From Robertmurraya dakarensis (GTDB lineage Bacteria; Bacillota; Bacilli; Bacillales; Cytobacillaceae), in NCBI RefSeq assembly GCF_900156875.1, contig NZ_LT707409.1, positions 1,652,046-1,716,045 of the forward strand: a stretch of 64,000 nucleotides of DNA. Reading direction: 5' to 3'. Under the pieces are notes generated by a model. The model saw only the letters and a list, made by a program, of their open reading frames with translations. It did not search any database and was not told the origin of the DNA. The translations under genes were made by a program, and so were the position numbers. Positions 33,609-42,824 of this stretch are shown here, piece after piece (position 1 is the stretch's first letter; each line of letters starts with the position of its first letter).

Positions 33609-35135
33609 TTATACAGGATATACCCCATGCTTACGATCGGAAAACATCATATACTTTGTCATATAAGCGTCAATACGTGCAGATAATTCTTCTCTTAAAG
33701 AATTCGGTTCAACAATATCGTCAATGATTAATTCCGATGCCAATCGGTAAATATCAATATCTTCTCGGTACTCCTCCCGTTTCTCAGCAATAAATTCAGC
33801 TCGCTCTTCTTCCTTAAGTGTTGCAATTTTATTTGCATATACCGCATTAACAGCGGCCTCAGGACCCATTACCGCAATCGAGGCTGTCGGCAGTGCCAAA
33901 CAACAATCCGGTTCAAAAGCAGGACCAGCCATCGCATACAAGCCTGCACCATAAGCCTTGCGGATAATAACTGTCAATTTAGGAACAGTCGCTTCACTCA
34001 TGGCAGAAATCATTTTCGCCCCATGACGGATAATTCCTGCTTTTTCAACATTTGTTCCAATCATAAAGCCCGGCACATCAGCAAGAAATAACAACGGAAT
34101 ATGAAAAGCATCGCATAAGTTAATAAACTTAGCTGCTTTGTCGGCACTATCATGAAAAAGGACACCGCCCTTCACTTTCGGCTGATTGGCAATGATGCCA
34201 ATACTGTGACCATCAATTCTTGCCAGACATGTGATGAGCTCTGGAGCAAATAATTTCTTTACCTCACACATGGAATCCTCATCTATCAGTCTATCTATCA
34301 ATCCATACATGTCAAAAGGGGCATTTTGATTTTTTGGTACAATCTCCTGTATCGATTTCTCAAATTTTGCAGGGACCTTCCCCTCTACTTTAGCTGGCTT
34401 CTCACTAAAATTATTAGGAAAATAACTTAAATATTGGCGAGCATACGTAATGGCCTCTTCCTCTGTTTTAACCAGAACATCACCGCATCCAGAAACGGAG
34501 CAGTGCATTTTTGCTCCTCCCATTTGCTCTAAGGATACTTTTTCCCCAATCACCATTTCTGCCATTCGCGGTGAACCTAAGTACATGGAAGCATTTCCCT
34601 CAACCATTACAACTATATCGCAGAAAGCTGGAATATAAGCACCACCTGCTGCAGACGGTCCAAATAGCAGACAGATCTGCGGGATTTTACCTGACAATTT
34701 AACTTGATTATAAAAAATCCTGCCTGCCCCTCGTCTGCCCGGAAACATTTCTAGTTGATCTGTAATCCGAGCTCCAGCAGAATCAACGAGATAAAGAAGA
34801 GGACAGCGCAGCTTTTCTGCCGTTTCTTGAATACGGATGATTTTTTCAACTGTTCTTTTTCCCCATGACCCTGCTTTTATCGTTGAATCATTCGCCATGA
34901 CACAAACAGTCCTGCCATGTATTTTTCCAATTCCCGTCACGACACCATCTGCAGGAAGATCACCCGCGAGTATATTAGCAAACATGCCATCTTCTACCTG
35001 CAAACCGTCATCAAAAAGCAGACTTAACCGTTCACGTACAAATAATTTGCCTTGTTCTCTGTTTTTTTGATGATACTTTTCTGTTCCTCCCTCAAGGATC
35101 GAAGTTTTTTTCTTCTGATAGTCTGACCCAGTCAT
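33609..35135 (-). CDS. Acyl-CoA carboxylase carboxyltransferase subunit (YngE-like)
   Basis: A 508-residue carboxyltransferase with both crotonase-like domains of the propionyl/methylcrotonyl type. N-terminal half: GGTEKYHQKNREQGKLFVRERL and SAAGGAYIPAFCDIVVMVEG. C-terminal half: PGFMIGTNVEKAGIIRHGAKM and KAYGAGLYAMAGPAFEPD. With the biotin carboxylase two genes upstream it would carboxylate an acyl-CoA, by analogy to the B. subtilis yng operon 3-methylcrotonyl-CoA of leucine breakdown. AAGGGGG precedes the ATG. It is the last gene of the operon; no biotin carrier protein is encoded here. Confidence 0.9.
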   Translation of the reverse strand: MTGSDYQKKKTSILEGGTEKYHQKNREQGKLFVRERLSLLFDDGLQVEDGMFANILAGDLPADGVVTGIGKIHGRTVCVMANDSTIKAGSWGKRTVEKIIRIQETAEKLRCPLLYLVDSAGARITDQLEMFPGRRGAGRIFYNQVKLSGKIPQICLLFGPSAAGGAYIPAFCDIVVMVEGNASMYLGSPRMAEMVIGEKVSLEQMGGAKMHCSVSGCGDVLVKTEEEAITYARQYLSYFPNNFSEKPAKVEGKVPAKFEKSIQEIVPKNQNAPFDMYGLIDRLIDEDSMCEVKKLFAPELITCLARIDGHSIGIIANQPKVKGGVLFHDSADKAAKFINLCDAFHIPLLFLADVPGFMIGTNVEKAGIIRHGAKMISAMSEATVPKLTVIIRKAYGAGLYAMAGPAFEPDCCLALPTASIAVMGPEAAVNAVYANKIATLKEEERAEFIAEKREEYREDIDIYRLASELIIDDIVEPNSLREELSARIDAYMTKYMMFSDRKHGVYPV

Positions 35136-35147
35136 GTAAAAGCCCCC

Positions 35148-35942
35148 TTACTTGCCTTGATAGTGAGGTAATCGTTTCTCCGTAAATGCCTTCAAGCCCT
35201 CCATACGATCTTCACTCGGTATTAATGTACTGTAAGCCAGCTCTTCTATTTTCAGACCTGTGGCAAGATCTACATCAAGCCCTTTATTAATCGCCAGCTT
35301 TGCTTGAATAAGTGCAAGTGGACCATTCTTCACCATCTCTTCTGCCAGTTCTATTGCCTTTTCCATTAGCAGTTCACTAGGATAGATATATTCGAGAATG
35401 CCTATTTCTTTTGCTTCCTCTGCTGTCAGACGTTTCGCACAATAAATGAGCTCCTTTGCTTTCCCAGGACCAATTAATCTAGGAAGCCGTTGTGTTCCGC
35501 CAGCACCAGGGATGATTGCAAGAGACGTTTCTGTTAGGCCTAGTTTTGCTGCAGCAGTTCCAATCCGGATATCGCAAGCGAGAGCTATTTCAAGCCCCCC
35601 ACCGAAAGCAACACCATTGATCGCTGCAATGACAGGCTGCGGAAGTGTCTCGACATCTGTAATCGTGGAACCTATTAAGCGTACAGCATCCTTTACCTCT
35701 GTATCATTCATCCCTTTCCTTTCTTTCAAATCAGCCCCTGCACAAAAAGCCTTCGTTCCTGTGCCAGTTAAGATGACAACCCGTATATCTTGACTATTCC
35801 TCACTTCATTTATGATACTTTGCAGTTCATGGAGCATATTTTTTGAAAAAGCATTTGCGGAAGACGGCCGATTTAAGGTAATAATTGCAATTCCATCCTG
35901 ACGTTTTTCAAAAAGAACATCTTTCTCGCATGTATCCTTCAA
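35148..35942 (-). CDS. Enoyl-CoA hydratase, methylglutaconyl-CoA hydratase-like (YngF-like)
   Basis: About 264 residues of crotonase fold with CAGADLKERKGM, FGGGLEIALACD and GLTETSLAIIPGAGGTQRLPR; both catalytic glutamates (GGGLE, GLTE) are present. The position between carboxylase subunits, and the GLTET...PGAGGTQRL pattern, match AUH/YngF-type 3-methylglutaconyl-CoA hydratases of leucine degradation. The frame opens at a GTG (35951) that overlaps the upstream stop, but AAGGAG is only correctly spaced for the TTG at 35942, which I use; GTG remains possible. Confidence 0.87.
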   Translation of the reverse strand: MKDTCEKDVLFEKRQDGIAIITLNRPSSANAFSKNMLHELQSIINEVRNSQDIRVVILTGTGTKAFCAGADLKERKGMNDTEVKDAVRLIGSTITDVETLPQPVIAAINGVAFGGGLEIALACDIRIGTAAAKLGLTETSLAIIPGAGGTQRLPRLIGPGKAKELIYCAKRLTAEEAKEIGILEYIYPSELLMEKAIELAEEMVKNGPLALIQAKLAINKGLDVDLATGLKIEELAYSTLIPSEDRMEGLKAFTEKRLPHYQGK

Positions 35943-35947
35943 CCCAC

Positions 35948-37309
35948 TCACTCCTTCCTTTGTTTTAGCTTTGGCAAATAATGCTTATTAACAAAATCAG
36001 TTGTCGTCATTCCTGCTATAAACTGATCATGACTTATAATATCTTTCAGCATGGAGAGGTTGGTTTTGATTCCTTCAATTTTATACTTGTTAAGGGCAAC
36101 ATTCATCTTATTACAAGCTTCTTTCCGCGTCTCCCCCCAGACGATGAGCTTCCCGATCATGGGATCATAAAATGGAGTTACCTCTGATCCAGCTTCAACA
36201 GCAATGTCATGACGAATTCCTTCTCCTTGCGGAAGTTCAATATCTTTAATCGTGCCTGGTGACGGAAAAAAGCGTACAGGGTCTTCTGCATAAATCCTCA
36301 CTTCAATCGCGTGTCCATTTCTCTCGACATCTTGGCGGCTAAAAGAGAGGCGCTTCCCACTAGCAATCTTTAATTGTTCTTCTACGAGATCCAGACCAGT
36401 TATTTCTTCTGTTACTCCATGTTCCACTTGTAATCTCGTATTCATCTCAAGAAAATAGAAGTTCTGCTTCTTATCTACTAAAAACTCAATGGTGCCCGCA
36501 TTGCTGTAACCGATATGCTTAGCAGCTTTTACCGCAGCTTCGAGCATCTTCTCCCTTGTTTCTTCATTTATAAACGGAGAAGGAGCTTCTTCTACCACTT
36601 TTTGGTGGCGGCGCTGTACCGAACACTCTCTTTCCCACAAAGGGATCACATGACCGTACTGATCCGCGATAATTTGCACTTCGATATGATGCGGTTCCTC
36701 AATATATTTTTCAATGAACATAGCCCCATCGCCGAAGAATGATTGAGCCCGTTTTTTGTTTCCAGAAAAAGCTTTACGGAGTTCCTCTTCACTATGAACG
36801 AGCTGCATCCCGATCCCGCCTCCGCCGGCAGACGCTTTCAGCATGAGTGGATAGCCAATCTTAGCGGCTGCAGTTACGGCTTCCTCCTCATTTTCGAGTG
36901 GTAGATCAACGCCCTCTATAACCGGCACCCCGGCTGCTTGCATCATTTTCCGGGCTTCAATTTTACTCCCCATGGAAGCGATGATTTCCGGATTTGGTCC
37001 GATAAAAACAAGGCCAGCATCCTTACATTTTTTTGCGAACGAAGCATTTTCCGACAACAGTCCATAGCCTGGATGAACTGCCTCAGCTTTTGTTGAAATC
37101 GCTATGGCAATAATTTCATCAGCATTAAGATAACTTTGATGAACCGGAGGCTTCCCCACGCAATACGATTCATCAGCATGCCGGACAAATACGGCTCCAG
37201 CGTCTGCTTCTGAATAGATGGCCACTGTCTTAATTCCAAGTTTCTTACAGGTCTTCATAATTCTTAAAGCAATTTCTCCGCGATTGGCAATTAGTACTTT
37301 CGAAAACAT
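35948..37309 (-). CDS. Biotin carboxylase subunit (YngH/AccC-like)
   Basis: A 453-residue ATP-grasp biotin carboxylase: MFSKVLIANRGEIALRI at the N-terminus, the ATP-binding KASAGGGGIGMQ, the catalytic region FLEMNTRLQVEHGVTEEITG, and the C-terminal domain to FVNKHYLPK. It stops there: the protein lacks the C-terminal biotinyl (AMKM) domain that fused alpha subunits carry. It follows the ACAD gene by 40 nt and its stop overlaps the crotonase frame. It needs a biotin carrier protein that must be encoded elsewhere. Confidence 0.92.
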   Translation of the reverse strand: MFSKVLIANRGEIALRIMKTCKKLGIKTVAIYSEADAGAVFVRHADESYCVGKPPVHQSYLNADEIIAIAISTKAEAVHPGYGLLSENASFAKKCKDAGLVFIGPNPEIIASMGSKIEARKMMQAAGVPVIEGVDLPLENEEEAVTAAAKIGYPLMLKASAGGGGIGMQLVHSEEELRKAFSGNKKRAQSFFGDGAMFIEKYIEEPHHIEVQIIADQYGHVIPLWERECSVQRRHQKVVEEAPSPFINEETREKMLEAAVKAAKHIGYSNAGTIEFLVDKKQNFYFLEMNTRLQVEHGVTEEITGLDLVEEQLKIASGKRLSFSRQDVERNGHAIEVRIYAEDPVRFFPSPGTIKDIELPQGEGIRHDIAVEAGSEVTPFYDPMIGKLIVWGETRKEACNKMNVALNKYKIEGIKTNLSMLKDIISHDQFIAGMTTTDFVNKHYLPKLKQRKE

Positions 37310-37349
37310 AAATGATTCACTCCCCTTATTACTAAAAACATTGCTTCAT

Positions 37350-38492
37350 TTAACAGCCAAGATGCCTTGCTATAACGAGCCGCTGGATTTCAGAAGTACC
37401 TTCGCCAATTTCCATTAACTTAATATCACGCAAATGCCTTTCTACATCATATTCCTTCATATATCCCGATCCTCCGTGTATTTGAATCGCTTGATTGCAC
37501 ACACGGAAGCCCATTTCTGATGCAAAAAGCTTAGCAAAGGCTGCTTCTTTTCCAAATGGTTTTCCTTGATCTTTTAGCCATGCTGCTTTGAAAACTTGAT
37601 TTCTCGCCAATTCAATTTCCATGGCCATATCAGCCAGCTTGAACTGAATGGCTTGAAATTTTGAAATGGATTGACCAAACTGCACCCTTTCTTTTGAAAA
37701 TTGAAGCGCTTTCTCAAAAGCGGCTTGGGCAATTCCAACAGAGAGAGCTGCGATCGAAATTCGTCCTCCATCCAACGTGTATAAAAATTGACTAAATCCC
37801 TTTTTCTCGTCCCCGAGAAGATTTTCTTTCGGAACACGAACATGATCAAGAACGATTTGACAAGTGTTAGACCCGCGGACACCCATCTTGTCATAATTAC
37901 ATGCTATCGTCATTCCAGGCGTATCAGTCGGCACAATGATCGCTGATACAATATTTCGTCCATTCGATTTTTTCCCTGTTACCGCTGTAATAATGACTTG
38001 ACGAGAGTAACCAGCATTGGTGATCCAGCATTTCTCACCATTGATCACCCATTCATCTCCATCCAAAACCGCTTTTGTTCTTGTTCCGCCGGCATCTGAT
38101 CCTGCGTTCGGTTCTGTTAATCCAAAAGCACCCAGCGTTTCACCTTTCGCCATTGGAACAAGCCACTTTTGCTTTTGCTCTTCTGTTCCAAAATAGTAGA
38201 TAGGACTAGCTCCTAAACTCGTATTTGCTGCATAGCTTAAACCGGTCCCTCCACACGCCTTCCCAATTTCCTCCACAGCGAGACAATAGGAAAACGTATC
38301 TCCTCCTGCGCCCCCGTATTTTTCCGGAAATGGAATTCCAAGTAATCCAAGTTTCCCTAGCTTCTCAAAAATTTCGTAACGCATTTTCGATTGTTCATCA
38401 ATTTCCCGGCTATATGGCTTTATTTCTTTTTCAGCAAAATCTCTCACCATTTCTTGAAGCATTTGCTGTTCTTTCGTTAATTCGAAATTCAT
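37350..38492 (-). CDS. Acyl-CoA dehydrogenase (YngJ-like, putative isovaleryl/short-chain)
   Basis: A 380-residue ACAD: FGLTEPNAGSDAGGTRTKA, CWITNAGYSRQVIITAV, GGRISIAALSVGIAQAAFEKA, FGQSISKFQAIQFKLADMA and GEGTSEIQRLVIARHLG. The EGTSEIQR motif keeps the Glu base of short/medium-chain enzymes. The first gene of an operon whose other members match leucine degradation, so isovaleryl-CoA or another short branched acyl-CoA is the likely substrate. AGGAGGG lies 6 nt before the ATG. In B. subtilis the corresponding yng operon is mother-cell specific; I could not identify a clear sigma-E promoter here. Confidence 0.9.
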   Translation of the reverse strand: MNFELTKEQQMLQEMVRDFAEKEIKPYSREIDEQSKMRYEIFEKLGKLGLLGIPFPEKYGGAGGDTFSYCLAVEEIGKACGGTGLSYAANTSLGASPIYYFGTEEQKQKWLVPMAKGETLGAFGLTEPNAGSDAGGTRTKAVLDGDEWVINGEKCWITNAGYSRQVIITAVTGKKSNGRNIVSAIIVPTDTPGMTIACNYDKMGVRGSNTCQIVLDHVRVPKENLLGDEKKGFSQFLYTLDGGRISIAALSVGIAQAAFEKALQFSKERVQFGQSISKFQAIQFKLADMAMEIELARNQVFKAAWLKDQGKPFGKEAAFAKLFASEMGFRVCNQAIQIHGGSGYMKEYDVERHLRDIKLMEIGEGTSEIQRLVIARHLGC

Positions 38493-38646
38493 GATGTTCC
38501 CTCCTAGAGGTTTTGCATGGCAAACACTTTAATTTCCTGAGAGTTTAAAACCTTCAGAATTACAGGAATATGCACTGCTATTATTCTGAATTTATTGTTT
38601 TATCTTGGAAATTATTCAAAGTTTATTTTCCTAGTTTCTTATTTCA

Positions 38647-38676
38647 GTCATATGATTTGGGAAATATCACATAATA
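38647..38676 (+). promoter_or_regulatory. Candidate sigma-G promoter of the ger operon
   Basis: GTCATA (38647-38652), a 17-bp spacer and CATAATA (38670-38676) resemble the forespore sigma-G pattern, about 72 nt before the ger start codon. Germinant receptor operons are known to be sigma-G controlled; the -35 match is imperfect. Confidence 0.4.
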
Positions 38677-38748
38677 AAGGAAGATTTTATCTTCAATTAC
38701 TAAAAAGTTTGAAGCACAAATGACTTATTAAGGGAAAGAGGTGGTTAG

Positions 38749-40284
38749 ATGTGGACTCCACTTCAACGAAAAAAATTAAAACAAAAACTACAATTACCTG
38801 AGAGATCAGCTTCAAAGGATATCGAGTTGAAGGAACAAAGCATCTCTCCTCTTTTAAACGATTGTCTATCACTTTTTAAAAACATTTACAGTGTACCGGA
38901 TAATAAAGATGTTCAAATTCGGGAATTAACCATCAATAAATTAGAAATGCAAGCAGCGGCGGTTTTTATCAATACAATTGCTGATACCAAGGAAGTAGAA
39001 GATCGAGTCATTCAACCTTTACTATTAAACAGAGATGAAAATAAACAAATAACAGATATCGTTACTGCTCAAACTGTCAAAACCGTCACTATTGTTAAGG
39101 ATGCAATGGCGGAAATTAATAATGGGAATACTGTCGTTTTTGTTGAGGGCATGACAAAATGCTTTGTGCTTAATACTTCTAATTTTCAAAGCAGGGCAAT
39201 TTCCAATGCAGAAGATGAAGTTATTTTAAAAGGACCGAAAGAAGCTTTTAATGAGAAAGCCGTGACGAATATCTCATTAGTACGTAAAAAGATAAGAAAT
39301 GAAAACCTTATCGTCGAGTCTGTGGAGATTTCAAAACGGTCTAAAAATGAAGTTTTCGTTTTGTATATAAAAGACCTAGTCAATGATGAACTGCTCGGTA
39401 ATATAAAAAAACGATTGAGCTCGTTAAACGCAGATGCTATCCAAAATTTGAGCCTTTTGGAACAGTATATAGAAGAAAGACAGTTGTCACTTTTTCCTTC
39501 TATACTTTACACAGAACGTCCGGATCGGGCTGCTTCATTCTTGGAGGACGGACATATTGTGCTGTTAATGGACAATTCGCCAGCATCTCTTATACTTCCT
39601 GCAACTTTTTGGTCTTTTTTTCATACACCGGAAGAACATTACTTGCGATTTCCATTCGGTAATATTACAAGAGCATTAAGGATGGCTGCATTATTTATTG
39701 CTTTATTCACGTCTGCCATTTACGTTTCGATTACCAATTATCATTCAGAGATGATCCCGCCGGATTTATTGTTAGCGATCGCGTCAACGAGAGAAAAAGT
39801 TCCTTTCCCTGCTGTAGTTGAAATTTTAATTATGGAAGTTGCTTTTGAACTTATTAGAGAAGCAGGTCTGCGCGTACCGAATCCAATTGGCCCTACGATT
39901 GGAATTGTCGGGGCATTGATTTTAGGAGAAGCTGCTGTTTCGGCGAACATCATCAGTCCAATTGTGATTATTGTAGTGGCATTAGGTGGATTATGCTCCT
40001 TTTCAGTTAGTGACATTAACCTGAACTATGCAGTCCGCTTTATCAAGTTTATCTTTATTTCCGCTGCTGGTATTTTTGGGATTTACGGAATGACTGCGCT
40101 TTTTATCATGGGAATCTTTTATTTAGTTTCCCTAAAATCATTCGGGGTTCCTTATTTGGCACCTCTTTCACCGAAATATGTTTCTTCTGGCGACACGATG
40201 TTCCGAACATTATTAAAGAATGAAGTTTTTCGTCCAGGATATCTGAAGCCAAAAGATATCGTAAAAAAAGGCGGAGAAAATTAG
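38749..40284 (+). CDS. GerA-type germinant receptor subunit A
   Basis: A 511-residue GerA family protein (KA/YfkQ type) of the spore inner membrane. A hydrophilic N-terminal domain (about 1-290) with VVFVEGMTK and FPSILYTERPDRAASFLEDG is followed by membrane helices containing RVPNPIGPTIGIVGALILGEAAV, a GerA hallmark. The C-terminus has SVSDINLNYAVRFIKF. With subunits B and C it forms a ligand-gated channel that starts germination. GAGGTGG precedes the ATG; subunit B starts immediately after its stop. The germinant is not predictable. Confidence 0.93.
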   Translation: MWTPLQRKKLKQKLQLPERSASKDIELKEQSISPLLNDCLSLFKNIYSVPDNKDVQIRELTINKLEMQAAAVFINTIADTKEVEDRVIQPLLLNRDENKQITDIVTAQTVKTVTIVKDAMAEINNGNTVVFVEGMTKCFVLNTSNFQSRAISNAEDEVILKGPKEAFNEKAVTNISLVRKKIRNENLIVESVEISKRSKNEVFVLYIKDLVNDELLGNIKKRLSSLNADAIQNLSLLEQYIEERQLSLFPSILYTERPDRAASFLEDGHIVLLMDNSPASLILPATFWSFFHTPEEHYLRFPFGNITRALRMAALFIALFTSAIYVSITNYHSEMIPPDLLLAIASTREKVPFPAVVEILIMEVAFELIREAGLRVPNPIGPTIGIVGALILGEAAVSANIISPIVIIVVALGGLCSFSVSDINLNYAVRFIKFIFISAAGIFGIYGMTALFIMGIFYLVSLKSFGVPYLAPLSPKYVSSGDTMFRTLLKNEVFRPGYLKPKDIVKKGGEN

Positions 40285-41394
40285 ATGGAGAAAAAACAAG
40301 GAACTCTCGGGTTAAGAGAATTTTTTGCCATGACCATCCTGATGATTGGCGCCAAATTATCTGATGATACACCTAGCATCCTTTACGACAGCCTGCTAAA
40401 CGCAGCATGGATGGTGCCAATCATCAGTGGTATTCTTTCGGCCATCCCGCTGTATTTATTGTTTAAAGTCATGTCTAAACATGAAAATAAAAATCTACAT
40501 GATATCAATTTGGCTCTTTTGGGACGTTTTCTCGGATATAGCGTTTCTTTTATACTTTGGCTCATTGGATCATTTGCGATTATTACAGACACGAGAGGCT
40601 ATGTGGATATAATTTCTACCATGTATTTTATAAATACTCCGCCAATTGCTATTTACGCGGTTCTTATGGTCGTTTGTGCTTATGGAGCAAAAAAAGGGAT
40701 TCAGCATATCGGATCTGTTGCTTATGTACTCATTTTTTATGTAAAAGCCGTGCTCTTAATAGCATTTATTTTTGCAATATTGGATAGCAGTTTCAATCAT
40801 ATTTTTCCAATTTGGGGTCCGGGACAATGGGAGATTGTAAAGGAAAGCACCCAAAAGGTCTCGATATTTGCTGATTTGTTATTTCTCGCGCTGATCGCAC
40901 CCTACTTAACTTCCGTAAAGGAATTTAAAAAAGGAACATGGGCAGCGCTTATCTTTTTAATTTTTGAACTGGCATTTTCTTTCCTGATATACGTTTTAAT
41001 CTTTGATTATATGCCGGTTCAGAGTCTAAACTATCCTTACCACGAAATGATCCGTTACATTGAAGTTGGCAATTTCCTTACAAAAGTAGAGACATTCTTC
41101 CTTCCACTTTGGCTGATTGCAGCATTTGTGAGATTTTCGGCATACCTTTATCTTAATGCCGTGTTATTTGGAGGGTTATTTAAGATTAAGCAATTTGAGC
41201 TTGCGATCCCCGCACTGGCAACGACCTTTTTATTCTTTGGATTATTGCCAGAAACACCTGCGATTACTACTTTCGTTTTGAGAGAAACACTTTTGAATTT
41301 AACAAGTCCATTATTTATTTTGATGCCCATACTCTTATGGGTTGCAGCACTAGTTAGGGGAGAGTTCAAAAATGGAAAAAAGGAAAATTTGTAA
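40285..41394 (+). CDS. GerB-type germinant receptor subunit B
   Basis: A 369-residue, ten-helix membrane protein of the spore germination branch of the amino acid/polyamine/organocation transporters. Landmarks: REFFAMTILMIGAKLSDDTP at the N-terminus and FPIWGPGQW in the middle. This subunit carries the germinant-binding pocket in characterised receptors. Its ATG abuts the stop of subunit A and its 3' end overlaps subunit C by 23 bp, so the genes are translationally coupled. Confidence 0.92.
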   Translation: MEKKQGTLGLREFFAMTILMIGAKLSDDTPSILYDSLLNAAWMVPIISGILSAIPLYLLFKVMSKHENKNLHDINLALLGRFLGYSVSFILWLIGSFAIITDTRGYVDIISTMYFINTPPIAIYAVLMVVCAYGAKKGIQHIGSVAYVLIFYVKAVLLIAFIFAILDSSFNHIFPIWGPGQWEIVKESTQKVSIFADLLFLALIAPYLTSVKEFKKGTWAALIFLIFELAFSFLIYVLIFDYMPVQSLNYPYHEMIRYIEVGNFLTKVETFFLPLWLIAAFVRFSAYLYLNAVLFGGLFKIKQFELAIPALATTFLFFGLLPETPAITTFVLRETLLNLTSPLFILMPILLWVAALVRGEFKNGKKENL

Positions 41395-42622
41395 CGCACT
41401 CATTCTCCTTCTCATTGCCCTGGCTCTTACTGGCTGCTGGGATAAAAAAGAGGTTGAACAAAAAGCTTATGTCATTGGACTCGGCCTGGATAAATCAGAA
41501 GATAAAGGACCTATAAATGTCACACTTTTAATTGCAAATCCTGAGGTTGGTTCCCAACAAACCGGAGGAGCACAGAACGAACCTGTTCAGGAAATCATAA
41601 CATTGCCTGCAAATGATTTTATATCGGTCAAAAACACCGCAAACGTTGTCGTTGCAAGGGAACTTTCCTACGATTTAATGGAAATTATCATCGTTTCTGA
41701 GGAATTCGCAAAAGAAAAAGAGTTTATTAGATGGATGTATGACGCAGCAAAGGAGCGGGAAATCCGACGAGATATTTTTTTGGCAGTTTCAAAAGAAAAA
41801 GCAAGTGAATTTATTAAGAAAAATAAGCCCAAAGTTGAAACGAGGCCCCATAAATACTTTCAATTCATGATACGTCAAGGAATTCAAACAGGTCTGATTC
41901 CGAAATCTGACCTTCATCGTTTTTTTAAGGTAACAGAACAGGACGCTGATTTATTTTTGGCTATGTATATCAGCTCGAAAAAGGATGAATCTACAACATT
42001 TGGCAATGTTGATCAATATCTTCCAGGTGAACTGGACATTTCAGGGAGTTCTAATCAAACACAGTTTATTGGTTCTGCCGTATTTAAAGAAGGAATAATG
42101 ATTGGAAAATTAAATGGCCAGGAAACCCGGATTGCTCAGACATTTGATAACACTTCAAATATTTCTAATGTGATGGTCACATATCCTGATCCTTTTGATG
42201 AAGATTACAAAATTGCAATTCGACTAATTAAGAAGCATCCGGTTGATGTAAAGATGAGTCTACAAAATGGCAGATTAAACATTAACATGGAGGTTCCATT
42301 TACGGTCGAAGTATTAACAGATCCGAGCATGGCAAATTATGCCACAGATAGTGAAAAGGTAAAGATTTTAAAGGAACATTTACAATCAACACTTGAAAAA
42401 TCCGCTTTGAATTTTATCAAAAAAACGCAGGAAGAATTAAAAGGAAATCCATTTTCCTTATCACTTCATGGAAGAAGATTGTTTTCAACGATACCAGAAT
42501 ACGAGGACTTTGATTGGATGAAATCTTATCCCGAGGCAGACATCAATGTGAAAGTGAAGATGGAACTCGGAGAATTCGGAAAACAAACAAAGGTGATTGA
42601 TTTGGAAAAGGTGAGAGATTAA
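41372..42622 (+). CDS. Ger(x)C family germination lipoprotein, subunit C
   Basis: A 416-residue protein with a lipoprotein signal, ending in the lipobox ALTGC (about residue 22) followed by WDKKEVEQKAYVIGLGLDK, the characteristic start of mature GerC proteins. It is anchored to the outer face of the spore inner membrane and is needed for receptor function. Subdomains end with a C-terminal region including INVKVKMELGEFG. GGGGAG is located within the end of subunit B. A small membrane protein gene follows directly. Confidence 0.93.
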   Translation: MEKRKICNALILLLIALALTGCWDKKEVEQKAYVIGLGLDKSEDKGPINVTLLIANPEVGSQQTGGAQNEPVQEIITLPANDFISVKNTANVVVARELSYDLMEIIIVSEEFAKEKEFIRWMYDAAKEREIRRDIFLAVSKEKASEFIKKNKPKVETRPHKYFQFMIRQGIQTGLIPKSDLHRFFKVTEQDADLFLAMYISSKKDESTTFGNVDQYLPGELDISGSSNQTQFIGSAVFKEGIMIGKLNGQETRIAQTFDNTSNISNVMVTYPDPFDEDYKIAIRLIKKHPVDVKMSLQNGRLNINMEVPFTVEVLTDPSMANYATDSEKVKILKEHLQSTLEKSALNFIKKTQEELKGNPFSLSLHGRRLFSTIPEYEDFDWMKSYPEADINVKVKMELGEFGKQTKVIDLEKVRD

Positions 42623-42623
42623 G

Positions 42624-42782
42624 ATGAATTTCTTAGTGATAGGAGCTCTTTTAGTAATCATCCTTTATAGCTTTGGTTTTGCAGTCACACTATGGAGAGA
42701 AAAAAATAAAATCGGTTCCATCGCTGTAAACTTTCTTTGTTTGCTGATGGCTGTTCTTCCATTTTTCAGTTACTTTAAATAA
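42624..42782 (+). CDS. Small two-helix membrane protein at the end of the ger operon (D-type)
   Basis: A 52-residue ORF starting one base after the GerC stop: MNFLVIGALLVIILYSFGF, a short charged loop (REKNKIG), then a second hydrophobic segment ending in SYFK. This size, topology and position match the small D proteins described for several ger operons, which modulate receptor function. It sits before the operon terminator (42783), so it is transcribed with the receptor. No separate ribosome site other than GGTGAGAG is evident, which is consistent with coupling to GerC. Confidence 0.75.
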   Translation: MNFLVIGALLVIILYSFGFAVTLWREKNKIGSIAVNFLCLLMAVLPFFSYFK

Positions 42783-42819
42783 AGGATGACCCGCTGATGA
42801 TGTGGTCATCCTCTATTTA
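42783..42819. terminator. Terminator between ger operon and acetoacetate-CoA ligase
   Basis: AGGATGAC/GTCATCCT stem with a 14-nt loop, followed by CTATTTAT on the plus strand and TTATTTAAA on the minus strand, between convergent genes. Confidence 0.75.
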
Positions 42820-42824
42820 TCATA

